Assembly (NCBI GenBank): GCA_006226375.1
Contig: SBHC01000079.1
Span: 1-64,000, forward strand
Length of the DNA: 64,000 bases
Direction of reading: 5' to 3'
Source of the DNA: Deltaproteobacteria bacterium
GTDB lineage: Bacteria; Myxococcota_C; UBA6777
Shown here: one piece after another, positions 17,438 to 27,500 of the stretch
Layout: each line of letters begins with the position of its first letter
Numbering within the stretch: position 1 is the first letter of the stretch
Translations under genes and position numbers: made by a program
The notes under the pieces: generated by a model
The model's database searches: none
What the model was told of the DNA's origin: nothing
What the model saw: only the letters and a program-made list of their open reading frames with translations

Positions 17438-18787
17438 CTAGCCCCCGATCTGCTCCCACGTTTCGATGATGGACTCCCTCAACACGGATGTGATGGTATC
17501 AGCTTGTTCGGTGGTGAGAATCATCGGTGGTGAGAAGAGCATGTGATCGCCTCTTCCACCTTCCACTGTTCCACGACAAGCGTACGTCACAAGGCCCTTC
17601 TCCAAAGCCACACTTTGCAGGTTTCGGGCAAAGAAGCGCTGGGGTTCGATCGGCTCTTTTGTCTCTTTGTCTTGCACAAACTCCAACGCCAAAAACAGCC
17701 CTTCTCCACGAACGTCACCCACACAAGGAAGGTCCAAGAGAGTGCGGAACTGTTCCTTGAGATAGTGCCCTACGCGGCGAGTGTTCTCGACCAGTTCGTG
17801 CGTCTTGATGTAGTTGAGGACCGTCTGGCCCACGGCGGCTGCAAGCGGGATGCAGGAGTAAGTCTGGCCGCTGTAGAAAGGTTCCCCCGAAGCGTGGATC
17901 GGCTCCAGCACACGGTCATGAGCCAGGATCGCTCCCAAAGGCAGGTAGCCGCTGCTGATCCCTTTGGCGCAGGCGAGGATGTCTGCGTGCACACCAAAGT
18001 GTTCACAGCCAAAAGGCTTACCCGTACGACCCAGGCCTGTCATGACCTCGTCAGCGACCATCAAGATATCGTGTTCGCGGCAGATTTCGGCGATGCGTTC
18101 AAAGTATCGCTCGGTCGGTCCGACCGCTCCGAGCGCAGCTCCAACCAGAGGCTCTGCAACAAAGCAAATGATCTCGTCAGGATGCTGCTCCACGGTGGAA
18201 CGAAACTCATCGACAAGAGAGGTTTCGTACTCTTCCATGGAGAGTTCTTCGGGCTTTCGGTATGGGAAGCAAGCCGACACATGAAGGTGGTCCACCATCA
18301 ACGCTGTGTAGTAATCCCGACGTACCTTAAACCCACCCACATCCAAGGTGGTGATGGAGTTTCCGTGGTAGCTACCCCATCGGCCCACCACCCGTCGCCG
18401 TGTGCTTCGACCTTTGGCTTTGTGATACTGGAAGGCTAGCTTGATGGCGTTCTCAACAGCCTCTGTCCCACCGCAGATAGTCCAAGCTTTGTTGAACCCG
18501 TCCGGGGCAAAGTCGCACAAGTCGGCGAGGTACGTTTCCAAGGTCTCGTTGTAGAAGAGGTGGGTCGGATGAACTGCGAGAGTTCGGGCCTGTTGCCCCA
18601 TCACCTCCGCGACCTCTTCCACGCCATGACCAATGCTTAGCACGGCGGCTGTACAACCCGAAGTATCGATGTATTCTTTCCCATTCGTGTCGTACAAGTA
18701 CACACCTTTGCCCGACGCCAACATGGGGTACTCTTTTTGATAATCTGCACAAATAAGCTGCGAGTTAATGACATGATACGACGACAT
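17438..18787 (-). CDS. Class III PLP-dependent aminotransferase
   Basis: 449 residues with the class III fold: TICGGTEAVENAIK binds the PLP phosphate, GRWGSYHGNS stacks the ring, VADEVMTGLGRTG supplies the ring-N Asp, and the Schiff-base Lys is about K275 in ACAKGISSGYLPLG. The pattern is that of omega-amino-acid:pyruvate, taurine-type or BioA-like enzymes; no residue seen here fixes the substrate. Transcribed toward rocD, with a crotonase gene upstream on the same strand (76 bp away), so a catabolic unit is possible. Confidence 0.9.
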   Translation of the reverse strand: MSSYHVINSQLICADYQKEYPMLASGKGVYLYDTNGKEYIDTSGCTAAVLSIGHGVEEVAEVMGQQARTLAVHPTHLFYNETLETYLADLCDFAPDGFNKAWTICGGTEAVENAIKLAFQYHKAKGRSTRRRVVGRWGSYHGNSITTLDVGGFKVRRDYYTALMVDHLHVSACFPYRKPEELSMEEYETSLVDEFRSTVEQHPDEIICFVAEPLVGAALGAVGPTERYFERIAEICREHDILMVADEVMTGLGRTGKPFGCEHFGVHADILACAKGISSGYLPLGAILAHDRVLEPIHASGEPFYSGQTYSCIPLAAAVGQTVLNYIKTHELVENTRRVGHYLKEQFRTLLDLPCVGDVRGEGLFLALEFVQDKETKEPIEPQRFFARNLQSVALEKGLVTYACRGTVEGGRGDHMLFSPPMILTTEQADTITSVLRESIIETWEQIGG

Positions 18788-18863
18788 CGGTCCTCCGTGT
18801 TACGTGGGAAAGCAGCGGGATGGGTTTCAAGAGAAAAAGAAAACGGCGTGAAGAGACAAGACC

Positions 18864-19637
18864 CTAGTTTTCATCCTTGCCAAAGGAACCATGTCGCCCG
18901 GCTCCTTTGGCAAATTGGGTCGCTCCAAGCACTGTCTCTGCGGCCAGAGCAGACTGGCCCAAAGCAAACTCGTTTTGCAGCGCATCTTCTGGGGAGAGGC
19001 TCCATTGTTGGTACGCCGACAGTCGATCGTTGCGCATACAAACCTGCGGAAACGATGCGATCTCCTCAGCCAATGTTACGGCAGCGCCCAGCGCCTCGCC
19101 TTCAGGTACCACCCGATTGACAAGACCGATCTGGAGGGCTTCTTGGGCATCGACAGGCCGCCCTGTCAACAACAGGTCCATGGCACGGCTGTGCCCGATA
19201 AGACGCGGCAAACGAAACGTGCCTCCGTCAATTAACGGAACGCCCCAACGGCGTTCAAAGCAGCCCATCACGGCGGTCTCTTCCATCACTCGGAGATCAC
19301 ACCATACCGCGAGTTCAAGGCCACCTGCAACTGCATAGCCTGCAATCGCAGCAATCACAGGCTTGGACAGCAACATTCGGGTAGGACCCATCGGCGCATC
19401 ACCGGTAGGCTCCAATCGGTTGGGCCGACCTTCAGAGATAGCCTTGAGATCGGCCCCAGCACAAAACGTCCCGCCCTTGCCCCATAGCACCGCGACATGC
19501 GCGCTTTCGTCGGCCTCAAACTCTCGAAACGCATCAGCCAAAGCCTCGGCCGTCTCACGGTCTACCGCATTTTTTGCGTGGGAACGAAAGAGAGTGACAA
19601 GAAACACAGCGCCGCGCCGCTCAATCGAAACCGACAT
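18864..19637 (-). CDS. Enoyl-CoA hydratase/isomerase (crotonase) family protein
   Basis: 257 residues from the ATG at 19637, chosen because AAGGGAG lies just upstream; a start at 19673 would add 12 residues. Oxyanion-hole segments are FCAGADLKAI and AGYAVAGGLELA, and the core signature is RWGVPLIDGGTFRLPRLIG. The usual second catalytic Glu region is modified (RAMDLLLTG), so the reaction may differ from straight hydration; family members also include isomerases and hydrolases. Acts on acyl-CoA in the cytosol. Confidence 0.9.
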   Translation of the reverse strand: MSVSIERRGAVFLVTLFRSHAKNAVDRETAEALADAFREFEADESAHVAVLWGKGGTFCAGADLKAISEGRPNRLEPTGDAPMGPTRMLLSKPVIAAIAGYAVAGGLELAVWCDLRVMEETAVMGCFERRWGVPLIDGGTFRLPRLIGHSRAMDLLLTGRPVDAQEALQIGLVNRVVPEGEALGAAVTLAEEIASFPQVCMRNDRLSAYQQWSLSPEDALQNEFALGQSALAAETVLGATQFAKGAGRHGSFGKDEN

Positions 19638-19701
19638 GAATGCTCCCTTGTGTGTGCCTTGTTTGTGGATCAAAAAGGTGAGGAGAAAACCCGCTCAGGA
19701 A

Positions 19702-21561
19702 TTAGGAGCCTGAGCCATCTTTGTCATCATCAGAAGAGAGAGACTTCAGGTCATCGGGAGTGAGAGAGCCAACAGCTTGCCATTCGTCGCCGGTGATGGT
19801 CACGCTGCTACGAACCACTTGAGGTTCCACAACCTCCTCAATCACGTCTTCGCTCACCAGAGTTTCTGCAAAGGGCAAGGCGATCGTGAACAAGGCCCCA
19901 CCTTCTGCCGCTTCTCCAACATCGATCCGACCACCAGCTTCTGTCACCAAGCGGCGGCACAGCGCCAGCCCCAAGCCTACACCTTTCCCAGGATCTTTCG
20001 TTGTGAAGAACGGCTCAAACAGCTGGTCACGTAGGTCTTCGGGAACACCTGGGCCATCGTCTGCCACTTCAAACACCACCAACTGGTCCACAGGGAAAAC
20101 TCGAATGAAGATCTGACCTTCGCCATCGCAAGCATCGGCAGCGTTGAGCAACAGATTGATCAACACCTGAATCAGATAACTCTCGGGAAGACGGACCAAC
20201 GGAAGAGGATTGTGCCAGACCGTATCGACTTTCATCTGACGGAAACGTTTCTGCAGCCGTAGAAGCTCCAACGCCTCCTTGATCGAACTCACAGGGTCAC
20301 CCGGTTTGTCCTGGGACACAGGCCGTGCATAGTCGAGGAGGTCTCGGATAATTCGGTCGATTCGTTTGGTTTCTTTGTGGATGCGCTGCGCGAGGTCGCG
20401 GTCCATCTCTGCGATGTCTGGGCTGCTTTGAAGGAGGTCACTGTAGCCCATGATCGCACTCAAAGGATTCCCAACCTCGTGGGCGACCCCCGCCGACAAC
20501 GAACCCAACGTGGCGAGCTTTTCTCGCTGGACAAGCTCACGCTGCGCTCGCTCCAAGGCGAGGTTTGCGTTCTTCAACTCCAGGATATGGTTCTCTCGCT
20601 CACGAGCCTGAGACTGCAAGATATCCCTCATCGTCAGGAAGGTCCGGGCCAGATCGCCGATCTGGTCATGACGGGTGATTTCCTGAGCCAGGCTGGTCAC
20701 CATATCTCCCACAGACAGTTCACGAATGGCATCTCCCAACCGGTTGATCGGTCGGACCATACGACTTTCCAGAAACAGCATCACCACAACGAGAATCAAC
20801 ACGCAAAACAGCATCAAGTACAGGAACAACAGCCCCTGGTACGAGTAAAAATCATTGCGCAAAGCGCTGATGTCCCAACGAAGCCAAAGCGTGCCGAGGT
20901 GTCGGTTTCCGTCGTGAAGGTGCCGGTAACGCTCCCACACCACGCGATTGTTGAGCTTTCGTCGAATCCATCGAACGTTGCTGCGTGTCGGTAACCCAAA
21001 CCCGTGCAAAGGAGGAGGTGTACCGTCAACCCCGTTGGGGGGAGGTGGTGGCGGTGGATGGATGGGAAGCTGATTGGGTCCAGGAGGTGGAGGAACAATC
21101 TTACGACTGGAAGGTCCCGTTGCAGGTGGCCAGGCTTGCATCTTCTGCTGGACTGAGGGCGATGGCTCTTGTGCGTTGGGCTTGGAAGGAAGATCCCGCG
21201 CACCCACACGTCGCCGCTGCAGCATCTGGACGCGAAGCCGCAGATCCGAGGGAGGCAACCCCATCAAAGGACGGACCTTCCCGCGCACCATCACAAACGC
21301 AGCGTCGGTCGGCCAAAGAGAACCATCCAACCGCGCGCTGGGAATCCAGAAAGGCTTCTCCTGCCCGGTCTGGCTCTCCAAAGAGACAGTCAGCAAGACA
21401 ATCTGGTCCAGCTGCTCTGAGACGGTGCGAAGGTAACGGGCTCGATCACGGGAGAAACGCAACTGCGCCATGTGCATGGCAAAAAAGCTCAACAACAGAG
21501 AGGAGAGCAGCATCACAAGTCCAAGGTTGAGGACAAGTTGCCGACGCAGTCCGTAACGCAC
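19702..21561 (-). CDS. Membrane sensor histidine kinase with Pro-rich sensor loop
   Basis: 619 residues: TM1 about 10-30, an extracytoplasmic sensor of about 210 residues, TM2 about 243-265, HAMP 266-320, a coiled coil, HisKA with the phospho-acceptor His361 in SAGVAHEVGNPLSAI, and HATPase_c with LINLLLNAADA, DDGPGVP and GVGLGLALC boxes. The sensor contains long proline runs (about 155-185), unusual for this class. No response regulator lies beside it, so it is an orphan kinase. The start is 10 bp after the prepilin peptidase stop, in the same apparent operon. A C-terminal acidic tail of about 40 residues follows the ATPase domain. Confidence 0.93.
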   Translation of the reverse strand: MRYGLRRQLVLNLGLVMLLSSLLLSFFAMHMAQLRFSRDRARYLRTVSEQLDQIVLLTVSLESQTGQEKPFWIPSARLDGSLWPTDAAFVMVRGKVRPLMGLPPSDLRLRVQMLQRRRVGARDLPSKPNAQEPSPSVQQKMQAWPPATGPSSRKIVPPPPGPNQLPIHPPPPPPPNGVDGTPPPLHGFGLPTRSNVRWIRRKLNNRVVWERYRHLHDGNRHLGTLWLRWDISALRNDFYSYQGLLFLYLMLFCVLILVVVMLFLESRMVRPINRLGDAIRELSVGDMVTSLAQEITRHDQIGDLARTFLTMRDILQSQARERENHILELKNANLALERAQRELVQREKLATLGSLSAGVAHEVGNPLSAIMGYSDLLQSSPDIAEMDRDLAQRIHKETKRIDRIIRDLLDYARPVSQDKPGDPVSSIKEALELLRLQKRFRQMKVDTVWHNPLPLVRLPESYLIQVLINLLLNAADACDGEGQIFIRVFPVDQLVVFEVADDGPGVPEDLRDQLFEPFFTTKDPGKGVGLGLALCRRLVTEAGGRIDVGEAAEGGALFTIALPFAETLVSEDVIEEVVEPQVVRSSVTITGDEWQAVGSLTPDDLKSLSSDDDKDGSGS

Positions 21562-21571
21562 AGTCCCCCCG

Positions 21572-22657
21572 TTACATCGGCATTTGCAGGTACTTGGCTA
21601 CCCACAAATACATCCGTTCGCCCCAGAACAAGAACTCAATCGCAGCCAAGGACAGGAACGGTCCAAAGGGAATGGCGATCCCGCGCAGTCCCGGCTCTTC
21701 CTCTTCCTCGGACTCTGGATCCTTTTCGGCAGAAGCTTCCTCAGAAGATGCTTCAGGCTCACCCACAGGTGCTTCGTCGGAAGCCCCAGAAGCTTCAACA
21801 GACTCTTCTACCGCTGCAACCTCTTCCGCCTCAGCAGGCTCAGAGGGTTTTTCAGCAGCCTTTTCATTGGATTCTACTGTTCCTTGGGCCTCTTCTTCGT
21901 CCTCGTAGAAGTCGTCGGGAACACCTTCACGCCATCCCAGAAGATAAAGCACCAGAGCGGCCAGAAGACCTTGGGCTGAGGCCAACAAGATGACCAGAGG
22001 GAGCGCCTTCCAACCGAGAAAAGCACCGAGCATCCCAAGAAGCTTGGCGTCTCCCATGCCCATCCCTTCACGCCCGGTAATCCAGGCGTACCCTTGGGAT
22101 ATTGTGAGAAACAAGCCCCCGCCGAGCAGCGCTCCAAACGCTGCATCTTGCCAAGTAGGTAGCGGGTGCCCAACAAAGTAAGCGAGGGCAATCCCAAGGA
22201 CGATACCAGGAAGAGAGATGACATCGGGAATGATCCACCACGCCATATCGATGAACGTGATGACGATTAAGGAGCAAACCAGGACAAAGTAGACCAACGA
22301 AACAGGCTGGACCCCAAAGGTCTTTACGATAGCCAAGGCCATCACCGCGGTGAGCAGTTCGACCAACGGGTACTGCATGGAGATGGGTGTTTTGCAGGAT
22401 CGGCACTTCCCACGCAGCCAAAGCCAGCTTGCGATAGGGATGTTGTCGTACCATTTGATCTCTGTCTTGCACACAGGGCATCGGGAGTTCTTGGGGTAAA
22501 AGATCGACACCCCTTCTTCGGGAATGCGCAGGATGCAAACATTGAGGAAGCTACCTACAGCTGCGCCCATAAAGAACGTAAAGCCGTAGATGTACCAGGC
22601 AGGCAAAGGGGGTAGAGACGCAGCAGCCGAGAACAAGGGGTAGAGCAGCATGTCCAT
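21572..22657 (-). CDS. pilD: Prepilin peptidase (A24) with acidic insertion
   Basis: 361 residues; bifunctional leader peptidase/N-methylase of type IV pilins and type II secretion pseudopilins, in the inner membrane. The N-terminal domain has the zinc-type tetracysteine C60-PVC63 ... C85-RSC88. Catalytic aspartates are in the FIDMAWWIIPD region and in GMGMGDAKLLG (about D203). After the last core helices, residues about 250-325 form an extremely Glu/Ala/Ser-rich acidic insert before a final hydrophobic segment, unlike standard PilD of 270-290 residues. No pilin genes are adjacent. Flanked by a lipoprotein (15 bp upstream) and a histidine kinase (10 bp downstream). Confidence 0.93.
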   Translation of the reverse strand: MDMLLYPLFSAAASLPPLPAWYIYGFTFFMGAAVGSFLNVCILRIPEEGVSIFYPKNSRCPVCKTEIKWYDNIPIASWLWLRGKCRSCKTPISMQYPLVELLTAVMALAIVKTFGVQPVSLVYFVLVCSLIVITFIDMAWWIIPDVISLPGIVLGIALAYFVGHPLPTWQDAAFGALLGGGLFLTISQGYAWITGREGMGMGDAKLLGMLGAFLGWKALPLVILLASAQGLLAALVLYLLGWREGVPDDFYEDEEEAQGTVESNEKAAEKPSEPAEAEEVAAVEESVEASGASDEAPVGEPEASSEEASAEKDPESEEEEEPGLRGIAIPFGPFLSLAAIEFLFWGERMYLWVAKYLQMPM

Positions 22658-22672
22658 CGATACGAGCAGACC

Positions 22673-23731
22673 TCAAAGGTTATCCAACAGCTGACGACGC
22701 CATTGTTGGGAGTAAAAATACAACGTCCATTCCTTCCATAGAACGTCCTCGGTTTTCCCAATGACGTGCTTGATCGCTTGGGCAAACGATTGCTTCGGCT
22801 GGCTGACCAAGTGTTGCAACAGGGCCGCTAGAGTCCTTCGCCCGTACGCATCCTCAAGAAAGCCCAGGAACGTAAGAGCCACACGCACGCCTTTGGCACG
22901 AACAGCATCTGGCATGGAAGATGTTTTGAGATCAGCCAACATCGGCTGAATGTCTTTGACCTGGGGCAACCCTGTTTGGGTAAGAATCTCGCGACACTTG
23001 GGCGTGACCGTTCGGTTGTAACTTCGAGACGCCAACGCTCCGGTACCGCGCAACTCAAAGTAGGCAGGGATCACAACGCTACGCCACAGACGGGTTCGAT
23101 CGGCCTTCACCGACCCAGTGAGGAGCAAGCGCATCAAGCGCTGGGTCAGTTCGCCGACGAGGCCAAACTCGGAGAGCCGCTCGTCGCTGTCTGAGCCTGT
23201 AAAGACCACAGATTGAGAGCCCCCAACAACAGGCCATTTGCGTTGGGGTTGCGCGCGCTGGACCGACTCCATCCAGGGAACCAATACAACCTGAAGCTGT
23301 TGCTTGAACAAGCCCTTGGTCCAGAACTGCGTAAACCGAGCAACTTGCTCCGATACCCGCGTCAGAAGCTTGCCTGCGCTGCGATTTTTTTGTTGGAAGT
23401 AAAACACCAAGAGCGGTGAGTTGCTGGCTCGAAGCCAGGGCTGGCCTTGCAGCTTAACGACTTCGGGCTGGAACACAAAAGGCTTTTCAAGATCGGCCAC
23501 ATCGTCCCAGTTGGGGATCTCGCTCATGCGAGGCAGCTTAACCTTGGAAGTTCGTTGGTACAGACCAAAACGTCGGTTTTGACGGCGCTGGTACTCCGGC
23601 ACCTGAAATCGTTTCTTCGGAGGGTCACACCCCAAAAGCGCAGGGGAACACATCCCAAGAAGAAGGAGAAGCCAACCTGTCCGTTGGAGGCCTCTCCACA
23701 AAGTGTGCGGCATATCCTGTTCCTTTTGCAT
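22673..23731 (-). CDS. Lipoprotein of unknown function
   Basis: 352 residues from the ATG at 23731 (GAGGAG upstream); a second good start is at 23713 (AAGGA upstream). A type II signal peptide ends in SPALLGC, so it is a lipoprotein. The mature part, with GLVGELTQRLMRLLLTG and SVVIPAYFELRG, has the helical layout of peptidase-MA-like domains, but the zinc-binding HExxH is absent, so catalysis is not supported. First gene of an apparent lipoprotein-pilD-histidine kinase operon. Confidence 0.75.
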   Translation of the reverse strand: MQKEQDMPHTLWRGLQRTGWLLLLLGMCSPALLGCDPPKKRFQVPEYQRRQNRRFGLYQRTSKVKLPRMSEIPNWDDVADLEKPFVFQPEVVKLQGQPWLRASNSPLLVFYFQQKNRSAGKLLTRVSEQVARFTQFWTKGLFKQQLQVVLVPWMESVQRAQPQRKWPVVGGSQSVVFTGSDSDERLSEFGLVGELTQRLMRLLLTGSVKADRTRLWRSVVIPAYFELRGTGALASRSYNRTVTPKCREILTQTGLPQVKDIQPMLADLKTSSMPDAVRAKGVRVALTFLGFLEDAYGRRTLAALLQHLVSQPKQSFAQAIKHVIGKTEDVLWKEWTLYFYSQQWRRQLLDNL

Positions 23732-23910
23732 CGCCAGACTCCTCTCTTGACTCTCTCGCGTAACCTCGACACACTGCGGGCAAGAAGCAACCGGGTGGCA
23801 AGGTCCCCAATACGAGCGAGAAGGAACCTCTTGTGTACTACCGTACAAGACCACAAAGACCTCGCGGTGTCAATCGAACGGCGGGTATTTGGCAGTGGCT
23901 TCAACGATGG

Positions 23911-24549
23911 ATGTTGAAGACCCACCACAACCACCAATTTTACCCCCGCCGGTTTCACCTTCGAGGCATCTCCATTGGGCTTTTGATCGCCATCCCGGCG
24001 TTGTTATGGATGCGCGCTTCGCTTTGGAGTTCCCAAGATCCGACACAAACCTGGTCGGGTGGAGCCTGCCCTCCCCAAACGCCCATCCCCATTCAAGAGA
24101 TAATTCAGCACCCTGAACGATTTCAGGAGCAACCTGTCTGGGTGGTAGGACGTCCAGCGATCTACAAGAAACAATGTTTCTCCAACGTCTGCGCAGGGGG
24201 AAAGAAGCCTTGTTGTGCGCCCTGCCAGGGTCGCCTTGCTCTCCAACGAAAAGCCGCGATACTTCCCCTGGAAGGATGGGTCCCGACCTCCAGCGGCGCG
24301 CCCCTTCGGCTGGCCTGCCGCGGAACGACTTGCTCGTTCTCTTGCAAGCCACTGTTGCCTGGGCAAACCTACGCGTTTTATGGACGACCCAGGATGCAGA
24401 TCAAGACCCAAGGTTCAGTCCGACGCTTCCAGTACAAATTCCAGCACTTTCAGGTCCTTCGTTTTTGTAGGACAAACACAAGCAGAGTGTGGCGCACAGG
24501 TAGACCCAAGCTCAAAGATCCTGTGTTTCGGAGAAAACAAAAACGCTAG
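23911..24549 (+). CDS. Membrane-anchored OB-fold-like protein
   Basis: 212 residues from the ATG at 23911; an upstream ATG at 23833 would overlap the divergent lipoprotein gene. One N-terminal hydrophobic segment (GLLIAIPALLW) is followed by IQEIIQHPERFQEQPVWVVG, the typical opening of bacterial OB-fold domains (ExxxxPxxxxxxxVxVxG). Nine Cys follow, several clustered (CFSNVCAGGKKPCCAPC), which is odd for an OB fold. The C-terminus is strongly basic. Function unknown; the start is not well fixed. Confidence 0.6.
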   Translation: MLKTHHNHQFYPRRFHLRGISIGLLIAIPALLWMRASLWSSQDPTQTWSGGACPPQTPIPIQEIIQHPERFQEQPVWVVGRPAIYKKQCFSNVCAGGKKPCCAPCQGRLALQRKAAILPLEGWVPTSSGAPLRLACRGTTCSFSCKPLLPGQTYAFYGRPRMQIKTQGSVRRFQYKFQHFQVLRFCRTNTSRVWRTGRPKLKDPVFRRKQKR

Positions 24550-24568
24550 CAGTTGAGACGTTGGACGA

Positions 24569-27500
24569 TTAGGAGAAGGGGCTTTGCAGGAGGAGCCAGG
24601 CAAGAGCGCTGCCGATGGTGAGCAAAGAGACCATGCCCCAGCGAAGGGTCCGGAGATACACCCCACCCCAGCGGAACATCACAAACACAAAGACGATGGC
24701 ACCGACAACACCCATCGCCAACGGAACACCTGTCCAAGCCACGTCGGGATGGATCAACTTCATGTTGGGGTTCATTCCGTTGTGAACCACTCCAGCGCCA
24801 AACAAGGCACCAATCAGAGCACCTGCGCAAGCGCCGAGAGTTCCACCCCAAACAGGCCGCTCCAGGTTCATGTCGGAGGCAATCTTGAGCCCCACTTCAA
24901 CTCCCACCGAGACCATAATGGCAGTGATGGAAGCAACTGCAACAGCAGCAGCGAAGGTGTTGAACACCAAGACGCTGATGGCAGAACCCACCGTGATACC
25001 CACGGCGCTGATCAAGGAAACACCCAGGGATACACCAAGGGCTCCCAGGAGAGCGTTCCACAAAACGCGTCGTCGGTGAGTGTCTGTCGAACCCAGAACG
25101 GATCCGACAAACCCGCCAGTGAGAAGCCCCATCATTCCCCCAACGATCGCGACGTTGGTGACAATCCTCCAAGACTCAAAGGCTGGAATGATCGTAGCGT
25201 GGGATGGGGCAAGGCGATACCCAGGCATTAAGCCGCCGAGAGTCGCCGTTGCAGGTAGAGTTAAGTACCACGAGCTAAATAAGAGTCCCAGGAGGACACA
25301 AAGCACACCGCCAAAGAGAGCCATCATCGCGACGGTTTGCGCAAGCAGCCAATGGGCTTTGCGCGCGTCTACGGTCCGGCTGCGTAGGAGCCAACCTCCA
25401 CTCAACACCAGGATGGCGTAAGGGGCGATCCAACCGAGAGTCCGCTTCCCGAGGAACTCGGGCATGGCCAGCCAATGAAGCGCAGAGCTTCCAGCAAGCA
25501 ACACCACAAACAGAACGTTCCAAACACTGGAGCGACGCTCCAACCGGCGGTGTTGTTCTTTTTCCGTCAGAATGTGACGGCATTGTTCCACGAGACGTTG
25601 TCGTCTGGGGCTTTCAAACGCCATATCCTGGAGAAGAAGGTTGGCCTGCTCTAGCTTGCCTTCTTGAATCAACGACTCGATTCGGTTCAGCTCGCCTTCG
25701 GTGAGGCGTTCGTAAATCCGGTGCCGGACTTCCTCAACCTGGTTGTCGCGGAGAACAGAAGGCATCGCATTGAGCGTTTCCAACGAGTCGAGGAACCGGC
25801 TCTCTGCATAGAGTTCGCTGACCTGTCGCAAGGTCTCCTGTCGGAGGCGCTCAAACGCAGGCTCCAGGATACGCTGCAGCTCGTCCTGGTAGGCGATCAG
25901 GCAACGTCGTTGGTACTCCTGGTTCACCTTGGCTTGCAACTTTCGGTATCGGTCGATCTGGTCAAACCAATCGCCGCGCGTGGTGATCGAGAAGCGTTCC
26001 ATTAAGTAATACAGCACAAAGGCTGCCGCAGCCGCAGAGCTCGCTTTCCCTTGACGTTGCGCAAACGCGTTGGTGATTTTGACCGCAGCGTTCAGCTTCT
26101 CTTCCGGTGGAATGGCCTGACCACACTGGATTTGCTGGCACCGCTCGGAAAAGTAAGGGGTCTGGCTTTTGCACGACGGACAAACGAGGAAGAACTCGCT
26201 TTGGCATCGTCGGCAGATGCTGTGGCCTTTCTCACGGGGTGCCCGACAGAGAAGGTTGGGACAACAATCGTTGGAGAGGTTCCAATCTTCCAATTCGTGC
26301 AGGAGTTGGTACAGATAGTCTTTGTACAGATCGACGTGAGCACAAAGCTGTTCCCAGACAGCCTCTTGTTCTTCCGCGATCATCGTAAGGAAAGCCTGAT
26401 CCAGTTCAATGCCTGAGGCATGGATCAATTCGTAGCGAGCGGCGGTGATGTTGCTTAGTTCATCCCGAAGCCACTCGCGGGAGCCGATACCTTCCCGGCT
26501 CAAATCGTCGATCACCTTCTCAAACTGACGAGCGTACTTGTGACGCACGCCAGGACGCTGCAACATTTGCTCTTGTTGTTCCTGGTCCATGGCGTGGAGA
26601 GGCAAGGTCTCCAGGCTGGGAACAGAATCCGTGGGAACAGGTGACAGGTCTTCGATCGAACCCATGAGGCTGACTTCGCCAGGATCTTCGTCTTCACCGA
26701 CAGCTCTTGCATAAGGACTGTGTTCGACGAGGCTGGCTCCGTTGGGTGGCAACGATGCCTCTCCTGAACTCACAGGAGAGACGTCCGATGCGGGGTGAGC
26801 GTCACCGCTCTCGTCGATGGTTTCGCTGTTTCCTTCGATGGGTTTTTGGAGAAGGGCCTCCCGTCGTTGGGCCTCCTCCAGCTCAAACGCAGCAAAAGCG
26901 CCACTTCCTTCGACAGCAACGGTCACATCAAAGTCGGCCCCTGCAAAGGGATGAGGTTCTCCTGCAAGTTTCTCCACCTCAACAGAGGAGGGCCTCTGAT
27001 CGTCAGGAACAGCCTCATGCATCATCGAGGAGGACAGGAAAGAATCCTCACCATGCTCAGGACTTTGGACCAACTGTTGAGCATGAGAAGGACGCGAAGG
27101 AGTCGGCTGCGGTTGTCCTTGGAAGCTCTCCAAGTTGTGGCGGCTTCCTTCTGCGACCGTCACATCAAGATCTTCTTGCAATGGAATGGTAACGCTGGGA
27201 GAGATCCCGGCTGCGAGTGCAGGGACAGCGTCAGGATCGGAGGAGTCATAGCCCTGCTCTTGTTCGAGAAGCTTCTCAATCATAGAAGGATCATCCTCCA
27301 CGACAGTGTCCATCAAGCCTGATGGAATTGCTTTGGCAGGTACAGGGGGCAAATGATCCATGGAAGATGGAGGACTCACAGCGTGAAGGCTCTCCGAAGA
27401 CGGCGCGGGAGCATGGCTCTGAGACCAAGCGGACTCTCTGGGAGCCTGCCAAGCGCTCCCACTTTCCGTGGCCCGCTCGATGACCCCATCTATTTCATTG

